A stretch of 64,000 nucleotides of DNA from Pseudomonas parasichuanensis (GCF_021601385.1 NZ_BQHO01000003.1:186001-250000); one strand, 5' to 3'. Shown: positions 9,357 to 19,388, counted from the stretch's first letter. Program-made: numbers and translations. The notes: generated by a model from the sequence alone, not told the origin.

Positions 9357-11267
9357 CTAGATCTCGACCTGGGTTCCCAGTTCGATCACCCGGTTCAACG
9401 GCAGGTTGAAGAAGCGCAAGTTGCCGTTGGCGTTCTTGAGCAGGAACGCGAACAGGTTGCCGCGCCAGCGCGACATCCCCTCCAACCGCGAAGCGATCAC
9501 CGTTTCCCGGCTGAGGAAATAGGTGGTGCGCATCGGGCTGAAATCCAGCTCGTCCAGGTGGCACAGCTTCAAGGCCGCCGGCACGTCAGGCTCATCCATG
9601 AAGCCGAAGTGCAGCAACACGCGGAAGAACCCGTCGCCATAGGCCTCCACCTCGAAACGCTCGCTCTCCGGTACCCGCGGCCGGTCCTCGCTGACCACGG
9701 TCAACAACACCACCTGGCTGTGCAGCACCTGGTTGTGCAACATGTTGTGCAACAACGCGTGGGGCACGGCGTCCGATCGCGCGGTAAGGAACACCGCTGT
9801 GCCCTCGACCCGGTGCGGTGGCTGCACACGGATGCTGCCGATGAACAGCGGCAGCGGCAACGCACCTTCATCGATGCGGTCGACCAGGATCTGCTTGCCG
9901 CGCTTCCAGGTACTCATCAACACGAACAGCACAATCCCCGCCAGCACCGGGAAAGCACCGCCCTGGACGATTTTCGGCACGTTGGCGGCGAAGAACAGCC
10001 CATCCACCAGCAGAAAGCCCACCAGCAGTGGCACTGCCAGCACCGGCGGCCACTTCCACAGCAGCAGCATCACCACCGACACCAGGATCGTGGTCATCAG
10101 CATCGTGCCAGTCACCGCCACACCATAGGCCGCAGCCAGGGCGCCAGAAGACTCAAAGCCGATCACCAGCAGCACCACGCCAACCATCAGCGTCCAGTTC
10201 ACTGCGCCGATGTAGATCTGCCCCTGCTCGTCGCTGGAGGTGTGCTGGATCTGCATCCGCGGGATGTAACCGAGCTGAATGGCTTGACGGGTCAGCGAGA
10301 ACGCGCCGGAAATCACCGCCTGCGAAGCGATTACCGTGGCCATGGTGGCCAGGCCCACCAACGGCAGCAACGCCCAGCTCGGCGCCAGCAGGTAGAAGGG
10401 GTTGCGGGCCGCTTCAGGGTTCTGCAGCAGCATCGCGCCCTGACCAAAGTAGTTGAGCACCAGCGCCGGCAGCACCAGGATGAACCAGGCGCGGGCGATC
10501 GGCTTGCGGCCGAAGTGCCCCATGTCGGCGTACAACGCCTCGGCACCGGTCAGCGCCAGCACCACCGCCCCGAGAATCGCCACGCCCATGCCCGGATGAA
10601 CGATGAAGAAATTCAACGCCCAGCCTGGGTTGAAGGCCTTGAGCACTTCCGGGCTCTGCGAGATGCCATGCACCCCCAACGCCCCCAGCACCACGAACCA
10701 GGTGACCATGATCGGGCCGAACAGCTTGCCGATGGTCTCGGTGCCGTGCTTCTGCACCAGGAACAGTGCCACCAGCACCACCAGCGAGATCGGCACCACC
10801 CAGTGGTCGATGCCGTCGAACGCCAGGCCCATGCCCTCCACCGCCGACAGCACCGACACCGCCGGGGTGATCATGCTGTCGCCATAGAACAGCGAGGCGC
10901 CGATCAAGCCGCAGATGACCATCAGCGCACGCAGTTTCGGGTGGCTGGCCGTGGCCCGCCGCGCCAGCGCTGTCAGCGCCATGGTGCCACCCTCGCCCTG
11001 GTTGTCGGCACGCAGGATGAACATCACGTACTTGAACGACACCACCCACAGCAGCGACCAGAGAATCAGCGACAGAATGCCCAGCACCCCGTCGTGGTTG
11101 ACCGGTACGCCATAACCCCCGGTGAAGACCTCTTTGAGGGTGTACAGCGGGCTGGTGCCGATATCGCCATAGACCACCCCAACAGCTGCCACGAGCAGGC
11201 CCAGCGACCGCGTCGCGCCCTGCTTACCCTCGTGCCCGCCCTCGGCGTGACTGCTTGCCTGAACCAT
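9357..11267 (-). CDS. kup: Low-affinity potassium uptake protein Kup
   Basis: A 636-residue proton-coupled K+ transporter of the KUP/HAK/KT family. The signature [17 protein letters not shown] appears near residue 35, about 12 membrane segments follow up to residue about 450, and a soluble C-terminal domain completes the usual length. The ATG at 11267 is preceded by GGGAG at good spacing; 30 further upstream codons are open but lack family similarity. It is divergent from rimO and convergent with the hydrolase gene. Confidence 0.95.
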   Translation of the reverse strand: MVQASSHAEGGHEGKQGATRSLGLLVAAVGVVYGDIGTSPLYTLKEVFTGGYGVPVNHDGVLGILSLILWSLLWVVSFKYVMFILRADNQGEGGTMALTALARRATASHPKLRALMVICGLIGASLFYGDSMITPAVSVLSAVEGMGLAFDGIDHWVVPISLVVLVALFLVQKHGTETIGKLFGPIMVTWFVVLGALGVHGISQSPEVLKAFNPGWALNFFIVHPGMGVAILGAVVLALTGAEALYADMGHFGRKPIARAWFILVLPALVLNYFGQGAMLLQNPEAARNPFYLLAPSWALLPLVGLATMATVIASQAVISGAFSLTRQAIQLGYIPRMQIQHTSSDEQGQIYIGAVNWTLMVGVVLLVIGFESSGALAAAYGVAVTGTMLMTTILVSVVMLLLWKWPPVLAVPLLVGFLLVDGLFFAANVPKIVQGGAFPVLAGIVLFVLMSTWKRGKQILVDRIDEGALPLPLFIGSIRVQPPHRVEGTAVFLTARSDAVPHALLHNMLHNQVLHSQVVLLTVVSEDRPRVPESERFEVEAYGDGFFRVLLHFGFMDEPDVPAALKLCHLDELDFSPMRTTYFLSRETVIASRLEGMSRWRGNLFAFLLKNANGNLRFFNLPLNRVIELGTQVEI

Positions 11268-11502
11268 CGACCACTCCCGCAGAAGGCCTGTTAGACCGAT
11301 TGAATTCCCATCCGCGTCGAGGCATCCCGTAGGCCCCCGCGCAACGGCGCGAAGCATAGCGCAGCGTTCGTCGTATTTCTGCTGGTCAAGCGACCTTGCG
11401 CTCGCTAGAATTGCGCACTTTTTGATCAGAGGCGCGAAAAGCGCCCGCCAGGATCGCCCCCGTTACCGGCCGGGCGGCCTGTATTCAATACCGAGGTTAG
11501 CC

Positions 11503-12834
11503 ATGTCCACCACTCCCGCCACCCCTAAGGTCGGCTTCGTTTCCCTGGGTTGCCCCAAGGCCCTGGTCGATTCCGAGCGCATCCTGACCCAGCTGCGCAT
11601 GGAAGGCTATGAAGTCGTGCCGACCTATGAGGACGCCGACGTGGTGGTGGTCAACACCTGCGGCTTCATCGACAGCGCCAAGGCCGAGTCGCTGGAAGTG
11701 ATCGGCGAAGCCATCAAGGAAAACGGCAAAGTCATCGTCACCGGCTGCATGGGCGTCGAAGAGGGCAGCATCCGCGACGTGCACCCGAGCGTGCTGTCGG
11801 TCACGGGGCCCCAGCAGTACGAGCAGGTGGTCAACGCCGTGCACGAAGTGGTGCCGCCACGTCAGGACCACAACCCGCTGATCGACCTGGTGCCGCCACA
11901 GGGCGTCAAGCTGACGCCGCGCCACTACGCGTACCTGAAGATTTCCGAAGGCTGCAACCACAGCTGCAGCTTCTGCATCATCCCGTCGATGCGCGGCAAG
12001 CTGGTCAGCCGCCCGGTCGGTGAAGTGCTGAGCGAGGCCGAGCGCCTGGTCAAGGCTGGCGTCAAGGAAATCCTGGTGATTTCCCAGGACACCAGCGCCT
12101 ACGGCGTCGACGTCAAGTACAAGACCGACTTCTGGAACGGCCGCCCGGTCAAGACCCGCATGCTCGAGCTGTGCGAGGCGCTGAGCAGCCTGGGCGCCTG
12201 GGTGCGCCTGCACTACGTCTACCCGTACCCGAACGTGGACGACGTGATCCCGCTGATGGCCGCCGGCAAGATCCTGCCGTACCTCGACATCCCGTTCCAG
12301 CACGCCAGCCCCAAAGTGCTCAAGTCGATGAAGCGCCCAGCCTTTGAAGACCGCACCCTGGCCCGTATCAAGAACTGGCGTGAACAGTGCCCTGAGCTGG
12401 TGATCCGCTCGACCTTCATCGTCGGTTTCCCTGGCGAGACCGAGGAAGACTTCCAGTACCTGCTGGACTGGCTGACCGAAGCCCAGCTCGACCGCGTCGG
12501 CTGCTTCCAGTACTCGCCGGTAGAAGGCGCCCCGGCCAACGACCTGGGCCTGGACGAGGTACCGGATGACGTCAAGCAGGAGCGTTGGGACCGCTTCATG
12601 GCCCACCAGCAGGCCATCAGCACCGCCCGCCTGCAACTGCGCATCGGCAAGGAAATCGAAGTGCTGATCGACGAAGTCGAAGAGCAGGGTTCGGTAGGCC
12701 GTAGCTTCTTCGACGCGCCGGAAATCGACGGCAGCGTGTTCATCGATGGCGACCACGGCTTCAAGCCGGGCGACAAAGTGCGTTGCCGTATTGTCGATGC
12801 CGATGAATACGACATGTGGGCAGAGCCAATCTGA
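11503..12834 (+). CDS. rimO: Ribosomal protein uS12 methylthiotransferase RimO
   Basis: A 443-residue radical-SAM enzyme that adds a methylthio group to Asp of ribosomal protein S12. The N-terminal UPF0004 domain has its three conserved Cys (in SLGCPKA, NTCGF and TGCMG). The radical-SAM motif CNHSCSFC follows near residue 151-158, and a C-terminal TRAM domain ends the protein. The start at 11503 has a GAGG ribosome-binding site. It is divergently transcribed from kup, and a strong terminator follows. Confidence 0.96.
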   Translation: MSTTPATPKVGFVSLGCPKALVDSERILTQLRMEGYEVVPTYEDADVVVVNTCGFIDSAKAESLEVIGEAIKENGKVIVTGCMGVEEGSIRDVHPSVLSVTGPQQYEQVVNAVHEVVPPRQDHNPLIDLVPPQGVKLTPRHYAYLKISEGCNHSCSFCIIPSMRGKLVSRPVGEVLSEAERLVKAGVKEILVISQDTSAYGVDVKYKTDFWNGRPVKTRMLELCEALSSLGAWVRLHYVYPYPNVDDVIPLMAAGKILPYLDIPFQHASPKVLKSMKRPAFEDRTLARIKNWREQCPELVIRSTFIVGFPGETEEDFQYLLDWLTEAQLDRVGCFQYSPVEGAPANDLGLDEVPDDVKQERWDRFMAHQQAISTARLQLRIGKEIEVLIDEVEEQGSVGRSFFDAPEIDGSVFIDGDHGFKPGDKVRCRIVDADEYDMWAEPI

Positions 12835-12849
12835 CAGTCCCCTGCACTG

Positions 12850-12882
12850 AAAATACCCCGCCCACTGGCGGGGTATTTTTTT
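12850..12882 (+). terminator. Rho-independent terminator of rimO
   Basis: AAAATACCCCGCC pairs with GGCGGGGTATTTT, followed by further T residues. Confidence 0.93.
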
Positions 12883-12928
12883 GCATCTATGTTTGTGCAG
12901 AGGCCAACGCACACCGGAGCCGCCGAGG

Positions 12929-13387
12929 ATGAAGCCGACGCTGACACTGCACACCCCCCGCTACGCCGACTACCCGGAACTGGTGCGGATCTGGGAGGCG
13001 TCGGTCCGGGCCACCCATGATTTTCTCCCAGAAGCCTACATCCAACTGTTGCGTGAGCATGTGCTGGCCCGGTACCTGGATGCGGTGATGCTGGTCTGCT
13101 GCAAGGACCGCGACCGGCGCATCCTTGGCTTTGCCGGAGTGGCCAACGGTCGCGTCGACATGCTGTTCGTCGCGCCCGAACATTTCGGCCGGGGCGTTGG
13201 CCAACGGTTGCTGCGCCACGCAGTGGCGGAGCTGAATGCCGAACGCCTGGATGTCAACGAACAGAACCCCCAGGCCCTTGGCTTCTACTTGCACGAAGGC
13301 TTTGAAATCATTGGCCGCTCGGAAACGGATGGCCTGGGCCAGCCTTATCCGCTACTACACATGCAACGGGTCCGTGCAACGCCCTGA
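12929..13387 (+). CDS. GNAT-family N-acetyltransferase (YjaB-like)
   Basis: A 152-residue protein with the GNAT fold: the beta-4/acetyl-CoA loop region VDMLFVAPEHFGRGVGQRLL and the C-terminal VNEQNPQALGFYLHEGFE segment. The pattern ATHDFL near the start and GRSETDGLGQPYPLLHM near the end closely recalls E. coli YjaB. The substrate is unknown. The chosen ATG at 12929 has a GAGG just before it. It stands between the rimO terminator and a pseudouridine-synthase-like gene on the same strand. Confidence 0.85.
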   Translation: MKPTLTLHTPRYADYPELVRIWEASVRATHDFLPEAYIQLLREHVLARYLDAVMLVCCKDRDRRILGFAGVANGRVDMLFVAPEHFGRGVGQRLLRHAVAELNAERLDVNEQNPQALGFYLHEGFEIIGRSETDGLGQPYPLLHMQRVRATP

Positions 13388-13508
13388 AACGGCTGCCGCT
13401 GACGTAACCGCGCATTGCCGAAATGGCGCAAATGACACCAATTTGCAGCCCCAAACCTATCGGGGCAGGTACAATGAGCGCTTTCCCTGCCCTGCGAACT
13501 CATTGTCC

Positions 13509-14219
13509 ATGTCCGAGCCTATCCGCCTGTCCAAACGCCTCATCGAACAGCTTGGCTGCTCGCGCCGAGAGGCCGAACTGTACATCGAAGGAGGCTGGGT
13601 CACGGTCGATGGCGAAGTGGTCGAACAGCCGCAGTTCAAGATCGTCGACCAGCGCGTGGAGCTACTGCCTGGCGCCCGTGCCGAAACCCTCGAACCGGTC
13701 ACCTTGCTGCTCAACCAACAACCCGGCCAGAACGTGGCAACCGCCCAGGCAGGCATGTCCATGGCCAGCCTGAGTGAAGCGCACCGTGAAGGCGTGCGCC
13801 CGCTGCACGGCCACTTCAACCGCCAGGACTGCATCGCCCCACTGCTGCCGGGCGCCAGCGGCCTGCAGGTGTTCACCCAGGACTGGCGCGTCACCCGCAA
13901 GATCGACGCCGACCTGCGCCGCCTTGAGCAGGAGTACATCGTCCAGGTCAGTGGCGAGGCCAAGCCTGGTGCACTGGAGCGCCTGGCCCGGGGCGTGGAA
14001 CGCAAGGGCGTGGAGCTACCCAAGGCCAAGGCCAGCTGGCAGAACGAACAGCACCTGCGCATGGTGCTGAAGAACCCGCAGCGCGGGCAGATCGAGGCTC
14101 TGTGCGAAACCGCCGGCCTCAAGGTGCTGGGCATGCGCCGCATCCGCCTGGGCGGTGTGTCCATGGGCAAGCTGCCAGCGGGGCAATGGCGCTACGTCGC
14201 TGCCACAGAACGTTTCTAG
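13509..14219 (+). CDS. RsuA/RluF-type rRNA pseudouridine synthase-like protein with altered catalytic motif
   Basis: A 236-residue protein with an N-terminal S4 RNA-binding domain (LSKRLIEQLGCSRREAELYI) and an RsuA-like body (EYIVQVSGEAKP, LKVLGMRRIRLGGVSMGKLP). The catalytic segment normally reads GRLD-x-D-(S/T)-x-GLLLLTNDG. Here it reads FNRQDCIAPLLPGASGLQVF, so the Leu before the catalytic Asp is Gln and several residues are inserted before the GL. The Asp itself appears to be kept. Activity on rRNA is therefore uncertain. It lies upstream of the DUF1456 and trmO genes on the same strand. Confidence 0.82.
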   Translation: MSEPIRLSKRLIEQLGCSRREAELYIEGGWVTVDGEVVEQPQFKIVDQRVELLPGARAETLEPVTLLLNQQPGQNVATAQAGMSMASLSEAHREGVRPLHGHFNRQDCIAPLLPGASGLQVFTQDWRVTRKIDADLRRLEQEYIVQVSGEAKPGALERLARGVERKGVELPKAKASWQNEQHLRMVLKNPQRGQIEALCETAGLKVLGMRRIRLGGVSMGKLPAGQWRYVAATERF

Positions 14220-14267
14220 CATTATTGCCGCGCGCACAGGTGCGGCTCTTGAACAGGATTTGCTGCA

Positions 14268-14729
14268 ATGAACCACAACGACGTCATGCGTAGCCTGCGC
14301 TACATGATCAAAGCCAACGACCAGAAAATGGCCGAGATCATCGGCCTGGCCGGCCTGCAGGTGAACGCAGAAGCGATTGCCGGCTACGTGAAAAAAGAAG
14401 AAGAGCCGGGCTTCGTACAGTGCCCGGACAAGGTCATGGCCTATTTTCTCGATGGCCTGGTGATCCATCGCCGCGGCCGCGATGACAGCCGCCCGCCACA
14501 GCCTGTCGAGCTGCCGGTGACCAACAACACCATCCTCAAGAAACTGCGAGTGGCCTTCGAGCTGAAGGAAGACGACCTGCACGCGGTGCTCAAGGCGGTC
14601 AACTTCCCGGTGTCCAAGCCCGAGCTGAGTGCGCTGTTCCGCAAGGTTGGCCATGACAACTACCGCCCTTGCGGCGACCAGTTGCTGCGCAACTTCCTCA
14701 AGGGCCTCACCCAGCGCGTGCGTGGCTGA
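14268..14729 (+). CDS. DUF1456 (YehS-like) protein
   Basis: A 153-residue protein built of two similar halves of about 70 residues, each starting with a pattern like N-(D/T)-V/I-(M/L)-(R/K)-L-R (NHNDVMRSLRYMIK and TNNTILKKLRVAFEL), which is typical of the DUF1456 family exemplified by E. coli YehS. The function is unknown. Its TGA overlaps the trmO ATG by one base, so the two are likely translated together. Confidence 0.85.
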   Translation: MNHNDVMRSLRYMIKANDQKMAEIIGLAGLQVNAEAIAGYVKKEEEPGFVQCPDKVMAYFLDGLVIHRRGRDDSRPPQPVELPVTNNTILKKLRVAFELKEDDLHAVLKAVNFPVSKPELSALFRKVGHDNYRPCGDQLLRNFLKGLTQRVRG

Positions 14730-15424
14730 TGCAACACACCGTCTCGCCGGTCGGCATCGTCCGCTCCTGCTTCAAGGAGAAGTTCGCCATCCCGCGCCAG
14801 CCACAACTGGCGCCGGCAGCGCGAGGCGTGCTCGAACTCCTGCCACCTTTCGACCAGGGTGATGCGGTAGAGGGGTTGGAGCAGGTCAGCCATGTGTGGT
14901 TGCTGTTCCTGTTCCACGAAGCGCTGGAGGACAAGCCACGGCTGAAGGTGCGCCCACCGCGCCTGGGTGGCAACAAGAGCATGGGGGTGTTCGCCACCCG
15001 GGCCACCCATCGGCCCAACGGCATCGGCCAGTCAGTGGTGCGCCTGGAAGGTGTCGAGCCCGGGCGTCTGCTGCTTTCAGGCATCGACCTGCTCGACGGC
15101 ACGCCGGTGCTGGATATCAAGCCCTACGTGCCCTATGCCGACAGCATTCTGGAGGCGACCAACCAGATGGCTGGCGCCGCACCAGCGCCCATCGCCGTGC
15201 AGTGGAGTGAAAGCGCCCTGCCCCAGGCTCGCGAACATGAACTGCGCCTGGATGAGCCGCTGGTGGCGTTGATCGAGCAATGCCTGGCGCAGGACCCAAG
15301 GCCCGCCTATCAGGTACCGCCCGCCGAACGGGTGTACGGGGTGAAGTTCTGGGATGTGCAGGTGCGCTGGCACTATCCTCAGCCGGATCAGATCCGGGTG
15401 CTGGAGGTCGTACGGGATTGCTGA
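14729..15424 (+). CDS. trmO: tRNA (t6A37) N6-methyltransferase TrmO
   Basis: A 231-residue member of the TsaA/YaeB family, which methylates N6-threonylcarbamoyladenosine at position 37 of some tRNAs using SAM. Family signatures are the N-terminal PVGIVRSCFKEKFAIPRQP, then GVFATRATHRPNGIGQSVV and LDIKPYVPYAD. The start at 14729 overlaps the preceding stop; 20 upstream codons in frame do not look conserved. It is convergent with fpr across a strong terminator. Confidence 0.93.
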   Translation: MQHTVSPVGIVRSCFKEKFAIPRQPQLAPAARGVLELLPPFDQGDAVEGLEQVSHVWLLFLFHEALEDKPRLKVRPPRLGGNKSMGVFATRATHRPNGIGQSVVRLEGVEPGRLLLSGIDLLDGTPVLDIKPYVPYADSILEATNQMAGAAPAPIAVQWSESALPQAREHELRLDEPLVALIEQCLAQDPRPAYQVPPAERVYGVKFWDVQVRWHYPQPDQIRVLEVVRDC

Positions 15425-15454
15425 GCCATCACCGGCTTTGCTGGATCCAGGCAT

Positions 15455-15486
15455 AAAAAAACGCAGGCCAAGGCCTGCGTTTTTTG
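15455..15486. terminator. Bidirectional terminator between trmO and fpr
   Basis: AAAAAACGCAGGCC pairs with GGCCTGCGTTTTTT around a two-base loop, giving U-runs in both directions. Confidence 0.93.
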
Positions 15487-15501
15487 TTTGCCGCGCTCGC
15501 C

Positions 15502-16281
15502 TTATTTCTCGACGAAGGCGCGCTCGATCAGGTAGTCACCCGGCTCGCGCATGCGCGCAGAGATCTTCAGGCCGAAGCTGTCCAGCACTTCGCTGGTTTC
15601 ATCGAGCATGCTCGGGCTGCCGCAGATCATCGCGCGGTCGTCCTGCGGGTTAATCGGTGGCAGGCCGATGTCGCTGAACAGCTTGCCGCTGCGCATCAGG
15701 TCGGTCAGACGGCCCTGGTTCTCGAACGGCTCGCGGGTCACGGTCGGGTAGTAGATCAACTTGTCACGCACGGACTCGCCGAAGAACTCGTTCTGCGGCA
15801 GGTGCTCGGTGATGAACTCGCGGTAGGCGACTTCGTTCACGTAGCGCACGCCGTGGACCAGGATCACCTTCTCGAAACGCTCGTAGGTCTCAGGGTCCTG
15901 GATGACACTCATGAACGGCGCCAGGCCAGTGCCGGTGCTCAGCAGGTACAGGTGCTTGCCCGGGTTCAGGTCATCGAGCACCAGCGTGCCGGTAGGCTTC
16001 TTGCTGATGATGATCTCGTCGCCTTCCTTCAGGTGCTGCAGCTGCGAGGTCAACGGGCCGTCCGGCACCTTGATGCTGAAGAACTCCAGGTGCTCTTCCC
16101 AGTTCGGCGACGCGATGGAGTAGGCGCGCATGAGCGGGCGGCCGCTTTCCTGCTGCAGGCCGATCATCACGAACTGACCGTTCTCGAAGCGCAGGCCCGG
16201 ATCGCGGGTGCACTTGAAGCTGAACAGGGTGTCGTTCCAGTGGTGCACACTGAGGACACGTTCGTGGTTCATGTTGCTCAT
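15502..16281 (-). CDS. fpr: Ferredoxin-NADP+ reductase
   Basis: A 259-residue FAD enzyme that passes electrons between NADPH and ferredoxin or flavodoxin. The FAD-binding RAYS (52-55) and the NADP-binding STGTGLAP (115-122) are visible, and it ends with the expected YLIERAFVEK. The start at 16281 has AGGAG upstream; an in-frame start 12 codons earlier is less likely. It is divergent from finR; in P. putida FinR is known to control fpr under oxidative stress. Confidence 0.96.
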   Translation of the reverse strand: MSNMNHERVLSVHHWNDTLFSFKCTRDPGLRFENGQFVMIGLQQESGRPLMRAYSIASPNWEEHLEFFSIKVPDGPLTSQLQHLKEGDEIIISKKPTGTLVLDDLNPGKHLYLLSTGTGLAPFMSVIQDPETYERFEKVILVHGVRYVNEVAYREFITEHLPQNEFFGESVRDKLIYYPTVTREPFENQGRLTDLMRSGKLFSDIGLPPINPQDDRAMICGSPSMLDETSEVLDSFGLKISARMREPGDYLIERAFVEK

Positions 16282-16401
16282 CGATGGGGCTCCTGAAGAA
16301 AAACGCAGCGCGCACAAGGCGCACAGTTGCGCGATAGTTTAGGGGCAGCGACAATATCTGTTAACTGAATTATCAAGATATGTGTTATCGGTTATATAGA
16401 T
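16282..16401. promoter_or_regulatory. fpr-finR divergent control region with inverted repeats
   Basis: The AT-rich stretch at 16350-16403 contains an inverted repeat ATATCT (16354-16359)/AGATAT (16376-16381) and a further AGATAT at 16398-16403 that overlaps the finR start codon. Repeats in such a divergent spacer are the usual form of a LysR-type regulator site, so this is the probable FinR operator (inference). Confidence 0.6.
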
Positions 16402-17328
16402 ATGCGATTTACACTTCGTCAACTTCAGGTCTTCGTCGCCGTCGCCCAGCACCAGAGCGTGTCCCGGGCCGCGGGGGTGCTGGCCTTGTCGCAATCAGCC
16501 GCCAGCACTTCGATCACCGAACTGGAGCGTCAATCCAGCTGCCAACTGTTCGACCGCGCCGGCAAGCGCCTGAGCCTCAATGCCTTGGGCCATCAATTAC
16601 TGCCCCAGGCAGTGGCCCTGCTCGACCAGGCAAAAGAGATCGAGGACCTGCTCAATGGCAAGTCCGGGTTCGGCTCGCTGGCGGTTGGCGCCACCCTGAC
16701 CATCGGCAACTACCTGGCCACCCTGCTGATCGGCAGTTTCATGCAGGTACACCCGGAGAGCCAGGTCAAACTGCATGTGCAGAACACTGCGCATATCGTG
16801 CAACAGGTCGCCCATTACGAAATTGATCTGGGTCTAATCGAGGGTGACTGCAACCACCCCGACCTCGAGGTGCAGCCGTGGGTGGAAGACGAGCTGGTGG
16901 TGTTCTGCGCACCGCAACACCCGCTGGCCAAGGTCGGCCACGCCGGCATCGAGCAGCTTGCCAATGAGGCCTGGATCTTGCGGGAACAGGGCTCTGGCAC
17001 GCGCCTGACCTTCGACCAGGCCATGCGCCACCATCGCGCCAACCTCAATATTCGCCTTGAGCTGGAGCACACCGAAGCGATCAAGCGCGCGGTGGAGTCA
17101 GGCCTGGGGATCGGCTGCATCTCGCGCCTGGCCCTGCGCGACGCCTTCCGCCGCGGCAGTCTGGTACCGGTGGAAACCCCGGCCCTGGACTTGGCGCGGC
17201 AGTTCTATTTCATCTGGCACAAGCAGAAGTACCAGACCTCGGCCATGCGCGAGTTCCTCGAACTGTGCCGCAGCTTCACCGCAGGCGTACAGCGCAGCGA
17301 CGAAATCGTCCTGCCGCCGATCGCCTGA
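16402..17328 (+). CDS. finR: LysR-type regulator FinR
   Basis: A 308-residue LysR-type transcription factor. An N-terminal winged helix-turn-helix (LRQLQVFVAVAQHQSVSRAA and following) is joined to a periplasmic-binding-protein-like sensing domain (about 90-300). Its position divergent from fpr matches FinR of P. putida, an activator of fpr in response to superoxide. The last codons lie 4 bases from the end of convergent dgkA. Confidence 0.92.
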   Translation: MRFTLRQLQVFVAVAQHQSVSRAAGVLALSQSAASTSITELERQSSCQLFDRAGKRLSLNALGHQLLPQAVALLDQAKEIEDLLNGKSGFGSLAVGATLTIGNYLATLLIGSFMQVHPESQVKLHVQNTAHIVQQVAHYEIDLGLIEGDCNHPDLEVQPWVEDELVVFCAPQHPLAKVGHAGIEQLANEAWILREQGSGTRLTFDQAMRHHRANLNIRLELEHTEAIKRAVESGLGIGCISRLALRDAFRRGSLVPVETPALDLARQFYFIWHKQKYQTSAMREFLELCRSFTAGVQRSDEIVLPPIA

Positions 17329-17331
17329 AGG

Positions 17332-17697
17332 TCAACCCAGCAGGATCACGCCCCACACCACCGCCACCATGGACATTGCCACCAGCTGCGCAGCGCTGCC
17401 CATGTCCTTGGCGTTCTTCGACAGTGGGTGGCGCTCCAGCGAGATGCGATCGATGGCCGCCTCCACCGCCGAATTGAGCAGTTCGACGATCAATCCCAGC
17501 AGGCACACGGCAATCAGGATCGCCCGCTCGACACGGCTAACCGGCAGCCAGAAAGCTGTCGGGATCAGCAGCACATTGAGCAACACCAGTTGGCGGAAAG
17601 CGGCTTCGCCCTTGAAGGCGGTGCGCAGGCCGTCCAACGAGTAGCCGGCGGCATTGAAAATCCGTTTGAGGCCGGTCTGGCCCTTGAATGGCGACAT
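17332..17697 (-). CDS. dgkA: Diacylglycerol kinase
   Basis: A 121-residue integral membrane enzyme with three membrane helices that phosphorylates diacylglycerol to phosphatidic acid for lipid recycling. The family signature spans VELLNSAVEAAIDR and HPLSKNAKDMGSAAQ (about 70-105). Size and motif are typical. It lies downstream of erdR on the same strand with 75 bases between. Confidence 0.95.
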   Translation of the reverse strand: MSPFKGQTGLKRIFNAAGYSLDGLRTAFKGEAAFRQLVLLNVLLIPTAFWLPVSRVERAILIAVCLLGLIVELLNSAVEAAIDRISLERHPLSKNAKDMGSAAQLVAMSMVAVVWGVILLG

Positions 17698-17772
17698 GTG
17701 TCACTCACTTCATCGATGAAAGCCTGGCAGGCTAGTGCAGTTCTGGTCAAAAAAGCGTGAAGGCGCGGGGAC

Positions 17773-18423
17773 TTAGCTGGCCGAAACCGATTCAAGTTGT
17801 TGCAGCAGTAATGCTGCCTGCGTGCGCGTGCGCACCCCCAGCTTGCGGAAGATTGCAGTCACGTGGGCCTTGATGGTCGCTTCCGACACGCTCAGCTCAT
17901 AGGCGATCTGCTTGTTCAGCAGGCCTTCGCAGACCATGGTCAGCACCCGGAACTGCTGCGGTGTGAGGCTTGCCAGGCCTTCGCTGGCGGCCTTGGCTTC
18001 AGCCGATACATCGACTTTCTCGAATGCCTGGGGTGGCCACCAGACATCGCCATCGAGCACATTGCGCACCGCTTCCTGGATCTTGCTCAGCTCGCTGGAC
18101 TTGGGGATGAAACCACTGGCGCCGAATTCACGGGATTTCACCACCACTGCCGCTTCTTCCTGCGCCGACACCATCACCACCGGGATTTGCGGGTACTGCC
18201 CACGCAGCAGGACCAGGCCAGAGAAGCCATAGGCACCGGGCATGTTGAGGTCCAGCAGGACCAGGTCCCAATCGGACTTTTCCGTCAGGCTGGCTTCCAG
18301 CTCGGCGATGCTCGCCACTTCAACCAACCGCACGTCCGGCCCGAGACCGAGGGTAACGGCTTGGCGCAGTGCGCTGCGAAACAACGGGTGGTCATCGGCA
18401 ATCAGGATTTCGTATGTGGCCAT
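17773..18423 (-). CDS. erdR: LuxR-family response regulator ErdR
   Basis: A 216-residue response regulator: receiver domain with acidic pair (ADD, 9-11) and phosphoacceptor D58 in VLLDLNMPG, followed by a C-terminal LuxR helix-turn-helix (about 150-212, LTPQQFRVLTMVCEGLLNKQ). The position next to dgkA and the sequence fit ErdR (CrbR), which controls acetate and ethanol use in Pseudomonas. The partner sensor kinase is not in this window. Confidence 0.88.
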   Translation of the reverse strand: MATYEILIADDHPLFRSALRQAVTLGLGPDVRLVEVASIAELEASLTEKSDWDLVLLDLNMPGAYGFSGLVLLRGQYPQIPVVMVSAQEEAAVVVKSREFGASGFIPKSSELSKIQEAVRNVLDGDVWWPPQAFEKVDVSAEAKAASEGLASLTPQQFRVLTMVCEGLLNKQIAYELSVSEATIKAHVTAIFRKLGVRTRTQAALLLQQLESVSAS

Positions 18424-18677
18424 CGATCTATGGATCCTGTTCTGTGCCAGGCGCGAGGATACGGGATACGCCTGGCAGGCAACTCAAGGCGCGAACGGCA
18501 GGGCCGCCGGCCGGGACGGCACGGCGAAGACCGGGGTAACAGCAGCTTCGTCGTGCCCGAATCGGCGCCAAGGATGACGAGCACGCACCGAGTGGTCAAG
18601 CCAATTGCCCGGTCGTACCACCTCCCTGGCTGCCAGCCCCGTCAGTATGAACCAATCCGTTGCGCCCGCCCCTTGGA

Positions 18678-19388
18678 CTATAGGAAGGTATGCAAACGCT
18701 GGTGGACCTCATCCTGCTCATCGAGCGGCAGGCGCCGCTTGCCACTGAGGTAGTGCAGGCTGAACACATCCAGATAGGCATCCAGGGCCTGCGAAGCCCG
18801 GCTGTCGCCGGCCAGGTCCAGGCACATGGCCGCCACTTCGGCGGTGCAGAAATGGTCGTCGCGCTTGGAACGACGCAGGCGATAGCGCGACATCTGTTCG
18901 GCTTGCAGGCTCAGTACCGGGAACTTGTCGAGGTACGGGCTCTTGCGGAACATCTTGCGCGCTTCGGTCCAGGTGGCATCCAGCAGGATGAATAGCGGGC
19001 GCTTGCCCGGTGCGCAGGCGACCTCGCTGACCACCCGCTCCTGGGCAACGAACTCACCGGGGAACACGATGTAGGGCTGCCACTGCGGATGTTCGAGCAG
19101 CGCCAGCAACCCTTCGTCCACCGACGTGCGCAGCCAGCCAAAGGCCGAGGTGTCCTCGATCAGGTCGGCGATCAGCCAGCCTGTATTGGTGGGCTTGAGT
19201 GGCTCGGTGTCATGCATCAGCAGGCACATGCCGGATTGGGCCTGTACCCTGGGTTTCCAGGCGCACAGGCAATGCGTGGCGATGACCCGACACTGCGGGC
19301 AGCGTTCGGCACGCGAGCCACGGGCGACGAAAGGTTTGATGCTGCGGGCCAGGCGCTCGGCGCGCAGCCGCGCTACCGCGTGGCTCAT
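18678..19388 (-). CDS. tapT: DTW-domain tRNA-uridine aminocarboxypropyltransferase (TapT-like)
   Basis: A 236-residue protein with a Cys cluster C30, C33, C40, C42 (CPQCRVIATHCLC) likely binding zinc, and the DTW signature DATWTEA (about 137-143). Members related to E. coli YfiP add the acp3 group to uridine in tRNA. A second ATG six codons upstream (19406) is an alternative start. About 250 bases with no obvious feature separate it from erdR. Confidence 0.88.
   Translation of the reverse strand: MSHAVARLRAERLARSIKPFVARGSRAERCPQCRVIATHCLCAWKPRVQAQSGMCLLMHDTEPLKPTNTGWLIADLIEDTSAFGWLRTSVDEGLLALLEHPQWQPYIVFPGEFVAQERVVSEVACAPGKRPLFILLDATWTEARKMFRKSPYLDKFPVLSLQAEQMSRYRLRRSKRDDHFCTAEVAAMCLDLAGDSRASQALDAYLDVFSLHYLSGKRRLPLDEQDEVHQRLHTFL

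Noticed and set aside
9321-11294. 657-codon plus-strand frame opposite kup
   Set aside because: Shadow of kup: low-complexity His/Gln/Arg-rich product and no ribosome-binding site or domain.
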